Assembly (NCBI GenBank): GCA_017620315.1
Contig: JAFZQQ010000219.1
Location: 1-7,239, forward strand
Direction of reading: 5' to 3'
From: Oscillospiraceae bacterium
GTDB taxonomy: Bacteria > Bacillota > Clostridia > Oscillospirales > Oscillospiraceae
DNA: 7,239 nucleotides
Shown here: in pieces, positions 1 to 4,118 of the stretch
Layout of the letters: every line of letters starts with the position of its first letter
Numbering within the stretch: position 1 is the first letter of the stretch
Program-made: the position numbers and the translations under genes
The notes under the pieces: generated by a model
What the model was told of the DNA's origin: nothing
Seen by the model: only the letters and a program-made list of their open reading frames with translations
The model's database searches: none

Positions 1-306
1 GTCGGCGATGAGCGTCGCGCTGTTCCCGACGGTCACGCCGCCTTTGTTGACGCACCAGACACCGCAGCTTATGCTCGCCGCTGCTTTGCCCGTGGCGGTG
101 AGCGACGCGCCGTCCTCGACGGTCACACTGCCCGTATCGCACCGGACGCCGCAGCTTATATATCTCGAACTGCCGCCGACGGCAGTGAGCGAGCTGCCTT
201 TGCCGCTGACGGTCACACTGCCTGTCTCGCACCGGACGCCGTGGCTCGTGCTGCCGATCTCGTTGCCTGTGACGGAGAGCGCCGCGCCGTTTTCAACAAT
301 CACGTT
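1..306 (-). repeat. Tandem ~90-bp coding repeats, block 2
   Basis: Equivalent points on the plus strand start at 28, 118, 208 and 295, giving periods of 90, 90 and 87 bases (30, 30 and 29 residues). The 34 bases at 118-151 and 208-241 differ at only two positions, so these units were duplicated recently or are being homogenised. They encode residues about 428-529 of the secreted protein, with Cys at 453, 479, 483, 508 and 512. The array reaches the window edge and probably continues. Confidence 0.85.
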
Positions 307-1587
307 GCCATTCTTGCACAGGAGGCCGTCGGCGATTTCCAGACTGCCATCGCCGGTGAAGCGCAAGCCGGCGGAGCCGGAATAGACGCCGAAGCTGACG
401 ACCGTTTCGTCGTTGGATTCCTGTTCCGTGACGCTGTTCGTGCCGGTCAGCGCTATGGTCAGCTCGTCCGTGCCGAACCAGATGAGCGCGGCATTGTACT
501 CGTCAGTCTCGCTGAACGTGACGCATGCCTCGCCGCTGTAGGTGTATTGATTCAGCGTAAGGGTGTTCGTCTCCGCGTCGTAGGACGCCGTGCCGGAGCT
601 TGTCCCGACGGCGGCGGGGACGCCGGTGCGGTTGTAGGCGTTGACCTGCGTGCCGCCGAGCCAGAGGTCATAGTGCACGGGGAATTTGACGCATTTGTAC
701 GTAAGCTGCTGACCTTCGTCGGTGTTGTTGAAGTCTATCGTTTCCCAGCCGCCCAAGCTGTCGGCCTTGGAATAGCCGCTGCCCGTGACGGCGTTTTTGA
801 CCGTGCCGAAGATCGCCCTGCCCTCGCCCGAGGCGATCAGCGTTGCGCCGTCGCCGACGGTCAGACTGTCGCAGTTGACGCCGCAGCTGCAGCTGCCGTC
901 TTCTGTTTCGCAGCCGAGCGCGGTCAGCCTGGTGCTTGCGTCGCTGAGGGTCAGGCTGCCGCACTTGACGCCGCAGCTGTATTTGCTCGCCATGCTGCCC
1001 GCGGCGTATATCGCCGCGCCCTTTTCGACGGTCACAGCTTTGGCGTTGACGCCGAGGCTCATGCCGAACTCTTCCTGCAGCTCGTCTCCGTTGAAGGTCA
1101 CAATGTCGGCCGTGTTGCCGCCTTTGGCGGTCAGCGTGCCGTTGCCGGCAAAGATCAGCGGCGCGGAGGCGGAGTAAACGCCGCAGGCAGTTTGCGGCGC
1201 GGAGACTTTCCGCGTGACTTGCGTGACGTTGCTCGTGCCGGAAAGATAAACGGTCAGCGGCGCCGTGCCCGAATAATAGATCGCGCCCGCAACGGTGCGG
1301 GGATCCTCCTCGGCAAAATACCCCTGGCCCTCGTAGGTATAGCCGGTCAGCGTGAGGACGGGGTTGCCCTCGTCGTCATAGCGCAGCACCGCCTTGCCTC
1401 CGAGCTCGTCCTCGACTGTGTTGTTCGCGGCTTCGGCGATATTGACGCCGCCGACGCAGAGCAGCCCGCTCTCCGCCAGCACGGCGCCGTCTTTGCTCAG
1501 CGACGCCCGCGCGCTCCGAACGGGGATAAGCCAGAGGAGCATCGCGAGGGTCAGAAGAATGGAAAGCGCCTTGTTTCTGCGTTTCAT
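1..1587 (-). CDS. Large secreted repeat protein, beta-solenoid type, C-terminus cut by window edge
   Basis: An uninterrupted frame of 529 codons runs from ATG at 1587 to base 1 with no stop. GGGAGG lies 8 bases before the ATG. Residues 1-28 form a clear signal peptide: KRRNK, a hydrophobic core of about 17 residues, then ARA before Ser29, so the product is exported. Residues about 43-196 and 307-440 are two copies of one module (a Y/V-x-GG start, a TLTLxxYTY-like strand, LTxxLTGTxxVT, then GVYSxSAxLxFxGxGxL). Each is followed by repeats of about 30 residues (about 177-258 and 428-529) with the pattern S-C-G-V-x-C, then S-V-T-V-x-D-G-A-x-L-x-A-x-G. Such Gly/Asn/Thr/Val-rich repeats are typical of parallel beta-helix surface proteins of gut Firmicutes. 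The role is unknown; adhesion or glycan binding would be a guess. No anchor is visible because the C-terminus is missing. Long plus-strand frames here are antisense shadows. Confidence 0.88.
   Translation of the reverse strand, partial: MKRRNKALSILLTLAMLLWLIPVRSARASLSKDGAVLAESGLLCVGGVNIAEAANNTVEDELGGKAVLRYDDEGNPVLTLTGYTYEGQGYFAEEDPRTVAGAIYYSGTAPLTVYLSGTSNVTQVTRKVSAPQTACGVYSASAPLIFAGNGTLTAKGGNTADIVTFNGDELQEEFGMSLGVNAKAVTVEKGAAIYAAGSMASKYSCGVKCGSLTLSDASTRLTALGCETEDGSCSCGVNCDSLTVGDGATLIASGEGRAIFGTVKNAVTGSGYSKADSLGGWETIDFNNTDEGQQLTYKCVKFPVHYDLWLGGTQVNAYNRTGVPAAVGTSSGTASYDAETNTLTLNQYTYSGEACVTFSETDEYNAALIWFGTDELTIALTGTNSVTEQESNDETVVSFGVYSGSAGLRFTGDGSLEIADGLLCKNGNVIVENGAALSVTGNEIGSTSHGVRCETGSVTVSGKGSSLTAVGGSSRYISCGVRCDTGSVTVEDGASLTATGKAAASISCGVWCVNKGGVTVGNSATLIAD
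814..1059 (-). repeat. Tandem ~81-90-bp coding repeats, block 1
   Basis: Equivalent points start at 856, 946 and 1027 on the plus strand (spacings 90 and 81). They encode residues about 177-258 of the secreted protein. The units carry Cys205/Cys209 and Cys235/Cys239 in the same S-C-G-V-x-C setting as block 2, but have diverged more from each other and from block 2. This fits an older duplication. Confidence 0.75.
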
Positions 1588-1600
1588 ATCCTATACCTCC

Positions 1601-1620
1601 CGTTCCGTTATGCCGGAACG
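1601..1620 (-). promoter_or_regulatory. 5'-terminal mRNA stem-loop beside the ribosome site
   Basis: The 7-base arms 1601-1607 and 1614-1620 are perfect complements with a 6-base loop (1608-1613). Transcription from the promoter at 1626-1654 is predicted to begin near 1619, so this hairpin would form the very 5' end of the message. It ends directly against the GGGAGG ribosome site (1596-1601). Such 5' hairpins can stabilise mRNA or tune initiation; which applies here is inference. Confidence 0.5.
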
Positions 1621-1625
1621 CACTC

Positions 1626-1654
1626 ATTATAACCGCCCGTGTGCGGAATGGCAA
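1626..1654 (-). promoter_or_regulatory. Sigma-A type promoter of the secreted repeat protein
   Basis: On the minus strand TTGCCA (1649-1654) and a perfect TATAAT (1626-1631) are separated by exactly 17 bases. Only one -35 base differs from consensus. It lies 39 bases before the ATG at 1587, giving a leader of about 33 bases. The gene therefore has its own promoter and need not depend on the truncated ORF upstream. Confidence 0.75.
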
Positions 1655-1666
1655 CACCTGCTCCAC

Positions 1667-1690
1667 AAAAAGCCATACTTACGGGCTTTT
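1667..1690 (-). terminator. Weak hairpin with U-run after the 54-codon ORF
   Basis: On the minus strand AAAAGCC pairs with GGCTTTT across a 9-base loop, and the second arm runs into TTTTT. A second small hairpin (CCGCGC/GCGCGG, 1691-1696 and 1705-1710) lies immediately before it. The position, between the stop at 1774 and the next promoter, suits a terminator. However, four of the seven pairs are A-T, so it would be weak. Confidence 0.35.
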
Positions 1691-1773
1691 CCGCGCATGG
1701 ACGAGCGCGGAGAACGGAGCAGAAAATGAGCGAGCGGACCGGACGGACGGCAAATGCGGTTGAACCCGGCCGC

Positions 1774-1938
1774 TTACCGCCCGATACTCCATTCCTTGAT
1801 GAAGACGTCGTACTCGGTATTGCCGACCTTTGCGACCGCCGTCGCTTCCGCCCTTACGGGCATTGCCGCCCACGGCATAAGGCTGACGGCCATGCAGACC
1901 GAAAGCAGGATGGACAGGAACCTGTTTATGTGTTTCAT
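1774..1938 (-). CDS. 54-aa signal-peptide ORF; truncated surface-protein start or secreted peptide
   Basis: ATG at 1938 has GGGAGG 7 bases upstream; the frame ends at TAA after 54 codons. Residues 1-30 are a textbook signal peptide (MKHINRF, a hydrophobic stretch, cleavage after VRA). What remains is 24 residues beginning EATAVAKVGNTEYDVF. That start, with V-A-K-V-G-x-T-E-Y, is from general knowledge a common opening of large gut-Firmicute surface proteins, but here it stops almost at once. The leader and first codons resemble those of the gene at 1587 (GGGAGGTA before ATGAAAC; LSILL in both), so the two are probably paralogous at this end. The simplest reading is the surviving 5' stub of a deleted or degenerated gene. 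The alternative is a genuine small secreted peptide, since promoter, ribosome site and signal peptide are all intact. I cannot decide between these. Confidence 0.6.
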   Translation of the reverse strand: MKHINRFLSILLSVCMAVSLMPWAAMPVRAEATAVAKVGNTEYDVFIKEWSIGR

Positions 1939-2010
1939 AGTCTTACCTCCCGATCAACGCGCGCCGGAGCGAGAAATACTCCCATACACGGCGCCGAACA
2001 ACAATAATTA

Positions 2011-2039
2011 CTTATATCACAAGACCTTGTGTTACACAA
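2011..2039 (-). promoter_or_regulatory. Candidate promoter of the 54-codon ORF
   Basis: On the minus strand TATAAG (2011-2016, five of six consensus bases) lies 17 bases from TTGTGT (2034-2039, three of six). It is the best-spaced pair in the AT-rich stretch before the ATG at 1938. The weak -35 box overlaps the palindrome at 2026-2040, which would fit a regulated promoter. Confidence 0.45.
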
Positions 2040-2040
2040 G
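2018..2040. promoter_or_regulatory. Palindromic operator-like element with three half-sites
   Basis: CTTGTGT-T-ACACAAG (2026-2040) is a perfect 7-1-7 palindrome. A third half-site, CACAAG at 2018-2023, pairs equally well with CTTGTG at 2026-2031 across two bases, so the middle arm can belong to either pair. It overlaps the candidate -35 box. The spacing does not match the Rex (TTGTGAAN4TTCACAA) or CRP (TGTGAN6TCACA) consensus, and I do not know the binding protein. Confidence 0.45.
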
Positions 2041-2070
2041 CGCAATTACCAACAAAAAACAGCGCCGCGG

Positions 2071-2107
2071 CGCCCAGCGCACAGTTCCGCAGGAGGGGCG
2101 TTTTTTT
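2071..2107 (+). terminator. Hairpin plus T7 on the plus strand, no obvious gene upstream
   Basis: CGCCC (2071-2075) pairs with GGGCG (2096-2100), with a short inner GCG/CGC helix (2077-2079 and 2088-2090), followed directly by seven T. The T-run is strong but the stem is short and interrupted. No plus-strand gene precedes it, so it may be chance or the end of an unrecognised small transcript. Confidence 0.25.
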
Positions 2108-2180
2108 GGCTGCGCTTTTCCTGCGTTATCTGACATAATGCAGTTTGGACATGAAGCGGGGGCGAGGGAGGAATAAGCCG

Positions 2181-2255
2181 ATGAAAACCACGATGAAAAA
2201 GCTTGCATGCCGATGGATGAGAGCTTCGTCCCGCTGTGCAGGGCGGCCGATGTGA
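2181..2255 (+). CDS. Possible 24-aa cationic peptide ORF
   Basis: ATG at 2181 is preceded by GGGAGG (2166-2171) at a spacing of 9 bases, which is the main reason to list it. The 24 codons begin MKTTMKKLACRWMR and give seven Lys/Arg and two Cys. It ends at TGA just before the glycosyltransferase terminator, so it converges on that operon. A CATAAT box (2134-2139) sits upstream without a good -35. It could be a small peptide, the stub of a lost gene, or chance. No family is recognised. Confidence 0.2.
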   Translation: MKTTMKKLACRWMRASSRCAGRPM

Positions 2256-2268
2256 GCTGAAGCATCAT

Positions 2269-2315
2269 AAAAACTCCGGCGGGGCTGACGACGATTGGTT
2301 CGTCAGCCCCGCCGG
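2269..2315 (-). terminator. Rho-independent terminator of the glycosyltransferase operon
   Basis: Arms 2276-2291 and 2300-2315 form a perfect 16-bp GC-rich stem with an 8-base loop. Read on the minus strand it is followed by AG and then TTTTT (2269-2273). It begins 10 bases after the TGA at 2326-2328. In the plus direction only three T follow shortly after, so it acts mainly on the minus strand. Confidence 0.9.
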
Positions 2316-2325
2316 GCTTTGCGGT

Positions 2326-3717
2326 TCATTTTCCGATGCGCTTAACGAGGGAAGCATACTTCATTTTTTGCTGTTTTTTGCTGATCGGCGTGTACAAGAT
2401 GCCGGCGGCCACGGCGATGATCCATGCAAACCTCCAGCCGGCGGCAAATCTGAGCAGGTTGACCGCGATTATCACGGCGAGCCAGTACAGGATCTGAAAG
2501 CGCGTGCCGGACGCGTTCAAGTCGCGAATGACGTCAACGCCGTCGGAAGCGTGGGGCGCGTTTTCAATATAGTCCGCCGCGCCGGCTGTGCCGGAGCAGG
2601 CGCGGAAGTCCGCGCCGCAGGCTTTCGCTGCCGCCGCGTATGCGCCGCTGTCCAGAAGCTCCCGCACGGCGGAACGGATGCCATCGACCGAGTCGTCGGC
2701 GAGCATGACGCCCGCGCCAATTTCCTTTGCCCGCCTCGCCACCGCCTGCTGCTCGTTCGTCTGGGGATAGAGGACCATGGGCGTCGCCATATACAGGCTT
2801 TCGGAAACGCTGTTCATGCCGCAGTGCGTGATGAAGGCGTCCGCTTTCGAGAGAATGTCCAGCTGGTCGACGTAGGGATAGACCCGGATGTTGTCCGGCA
2901 GCGCGCCAAGCGCCTCGCGGTCGATCGCGTTCCCGCAGGAGATGACCACGTCGACAGCCTGCGTTTTCAGCGCCTCGATACACTTCCTGTAGAAATCCGG
3001 CCTGTCGTTGATGACGGTCCCCATGGAGATGTAGACGAGCGGCCGGGCCTTTTCCTTGTCCGGTGCGGCCTTGGAAAAGACCGAGGGCCCGACAAAGGCA
3101 TAGTGGTCGGAAAAGCTCTCCGCGTACGGCTGAAAACGCCGCGAGGTGTAAACGACGGAATCCGTCTGATTGTCGCTGGCGATGAGGGTAAACACACTCT
3201 TCACATGATAGCCGTAGGGGGCAAGCGCCTTCAGCTCGCGGGACACCCTCGGAAGCCCTAAGACCATGTCCGCCAGCTCTCCGGGCGAATTCTTCATGTA
3301 TTGCGAGGACATCTGATTGAATGCGAAGGTGCTGGTGGAGACGACCAACGGGACATTGTGCTTCCACGCGTTCAGCTTGCCCCAAAAGCACGCCGAGTCC
3401 GAATATACGACGTCCGGGCGGAACACTTGGAACTCGCCGTCGAGAAAGGCGTCCATATTGCGCGTGATCCGCAGGTCCTGCACTGCCATTTCGGTGGTCG
3501 ACACCTTTTTGAGCCCCGACGCCTCCTGCTCCGTCAACTCGGGCAGATACGCGTCGCAGGAGATGAACTCCGCGCCCGTTGTCTTGATCTTATCTCCGAA
3601 TTCGTTGAATGAATAGAATCTGACCGTATCCCCGCGCTTCACCAGCTCCGCCGCGACCGGCAGCATGGGATTTGTGTGTCCGTGCGCGGGAATGCAGAAA
3701 AAAGCGATCTTCTTCAA
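2326..3717 (-). CDS. GT1/MGT-family glycosyltransferase with C-terminal membrane anchor
   Basis: A 463-aa protein related to macrolide-type (YjiC/OleD-like) glycosyltransferases, which move a sugar from a nucleotide-sugar donor onto small hydrophobic acceptors. The N-terminal fold opens KKIAFFCIPAHGHTNPMLP (2-20), with the AHGH segment that holds the catalytic histidine in the family. The donor-binding signature THCGMNSVSES (297-307) and YPQTNEQQAVARR (317-329) are both intact. Most relatives end near 400 residues. Here about 60 more follow, with two hydrophobic helices (about 408-426 and 428-444) and a basic Lys/Arg-rich tail, so the enzyme is probably held at the membrane. The start is TTG (3717-3715), overlapping the stop of the AbrB gene in TTGA. 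GGA about 12 bases upstream is a modest ribosome site, which suggests translational coupling. The acceptor cannot be read from sequence; a membrane lipid or a lipophilic drug or toxin is possible. Confidence 0.9.
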   Translation of the reverse strand: MKKIAFFCIPAHGHTNPMLPVAAELVKRGDTVRFYSFNEFGDKIKTTGAEFISCDAYLPELTEQEASGLKKVSTTEMAVQDLRITRNMDAFLDGEFQVFRPDVVYSDSACFWGKLNAWKHNVPLVVSTSTFAFNQMSSQYMKNSPGELADMVLGLPRVSRELKALAPYGYHVKSVFTLIASDNQTDSVVYTSRRFQPYAESFSDHYAFVGPSVFSKAAPDKEKARPLVYISMGTVINDRPDFYRKCIEALKTQAVDVVISCGNAIDREALGALPDNIRVYPYVDQLDILSKADAFITHCGMNSVSESLYMATPMVLYPQTNEQQAVARRAKEIGAGVMLADDSVDGIRSAVRELLDSGAYAAAAKACGADFRACSGTAGAADYIENAPHASDGVDVIRDLNASGTRFQILYWLAVIIAVNLLRFAAGWRFAWIIAVAAGILYTPISKKQQKMKYASLVKRIGK

Positions 3718-3932
3718 ATCTTGTCGCCGTCCTTTCCCTGAAATGCCTGACTGAACAAATCGGTGAACGTGCCCTTCGGCGGGATCGCGATCCCGCGCTG
3801 CTCGTCGCCGAGCAGCAGCAGCGTATCTCCCGGCCTGATCCCAAAGATGTCACGCGCCTGCTTGGGTATGACGATCTGACCCTTTTCCCCGACCGTGGCT
3901 GTCCATACGTATTTCCCTTTCAACTGTTCCAC
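3714..3932 (-). CDS. AbrB/MazE/SpoVT-type DNA-binding regulator
   Basis: A 72-aa protein whose residues about 8-52 carry the swapped-hairpin AbrB signature: VGEKGQIVIPKQARDIFGI, RPGDTLLLLGDE, then RGIAI. Members bind DNA as dimers or tetramers and act as transition-state or local regulators, or as antitoxins. The start is GTG at 3932; an in-frame TAA nine codons upstream and AGGAAAGAAGG just before it leave no better choice, and a nearby ATG is out of frame. The C-terminal 20 residues are a short charged tail without a recognised domain. The stop overlaps the TTG of the glycosyltransferase gene by four bases, so the two are one unit. No toxin gene is adjacent, so an antitoxin role is unlikely. 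The natural inference is a regulator of its own promoter and so of the glycosyltransferase. Confidence 0.92.
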   Translation of the reverse strand: MEQLKGKYVWTATVGEKGQIVIPKQARDIFGIRPGDTLLLLGDEQRGIAIPPKGTFTDLFSQAFQGKDGDKI

Positions 3933-3964
3933 AGCATCCGCCTTCTTTCCTACAAGTTATACAA

Positions 3965-3993
3965 ATCATACTGTTCATACTCTGGTTTGTCAA
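3965..3993 (-). promoter_or_regulatory. Near-consensus promoter of the AbrB-glycosyltransferase operon
   Basis: On the minus strand TTGACA (3988-3993, perfect) and TATGAT (3965-3970, five of six) are separated by exactly 17 bases. It lies about 32 bases before the GTG start and just downstream of the terminator of the preceding operon. The plus-strand heptamer TCATACT occurs twice, at 3966-3972 and 3975-3981, covering the -10 box and part of the spacer. This is a possible operator for the AbrB protein encoded immediately downstream. Confidence 0.85.
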
Positions 3994-4021
3994 CTGTTTT
4001 TTCTCCCGGCGTCATGATCGG

Positions 4022-4066
4022 CGTAAAAACAATACCACGCGTAAAACGCGTGGTATTGTTTTTACG
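4022..4066 (-). terminator. Perfect 21-bp hairpin terminator of the ptb-buk operon
   Basis: Arms 4022-4042 and 4046-4066 are perfect complements around a 3-base AAA loop. The GC-rich core (ACCACGCG/CGCGTGGT) is flanked by AAAAACAAT and ATTGTTTTT, so each strand reads as stem plus U-run and it could work in both directions. It lies 53 bases beyond the aminotransferase stop and 29 bases before the next -35 box, separating the two operons. Confidence 0.88.
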
Positions 4067-4118
4067 GGTCTGTTTATCAAGCGGCGTGCCGCGGCGCGCG
4101 GGCGTATTGCCCGAACGT

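Larger units (their letters stand above)
1939..2268. other. Intergenic region, AT-rich then GC-rich, no convincing large gene
   Basis: This gap between the 54-codon ORF and the glycosyltransferase terminator holds a candidate minus-strand promoter and palindrome (2011-2040), a GC-rich stretch bracketed by A6 (2054-2059) and T7 (2101-2107), an inverted repeat (2122-2142) and a tiny plus-strand ORF (2181-2255). A 78-codon minus-strand frame at 2032-2268 starts inside the terminator's A-run, has no ribosome site and has a random-looking composition, so it is not called. Confidence 0.6.

Noticed and set aside
1..306. Regularly spaced repeats considered as a CRISPR array
   Set aside because: The period is 87-90 bases, all of it in frame and coding, with no constant repeat and unique spacer pattern.
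241..1632. 463-codon plus-strand open frame
   Set aside because: It is the exact antisense, codon for codon, of the secreted repeat protein. It has no ribosome site, an Arg/Ala/Gly/Val-heavy composition and no recognisable motif.
2199..2212. AAGCTTGCATGCC resembling a cloning-vector polylinker
   Set aside because: Only 13 bases match and the flanking sequence does not continue as vector. Chance overlap of HindIII and SphI sites is the simpler explanation.
2032..2268. 78-codon minus-strand frame
   Set aside because: It starts inside the A-run of the glycosyltransferase terminator with no ribosome site and shows no family features.
2236..3261. 341-codon plus-strand open frame over the glycosyltransferase
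   Set aside because: It is antisense to a gene with intact GT1 signatures and runs through that operon's terminator.
4088..4115. GC-rich small inverted repeat (CGGGC/GCCCG) after the aminotransferase stop
   Set aside because: It has only five pairs and no T-run. The strong hairpin at 4022-4066 accounts for termination.
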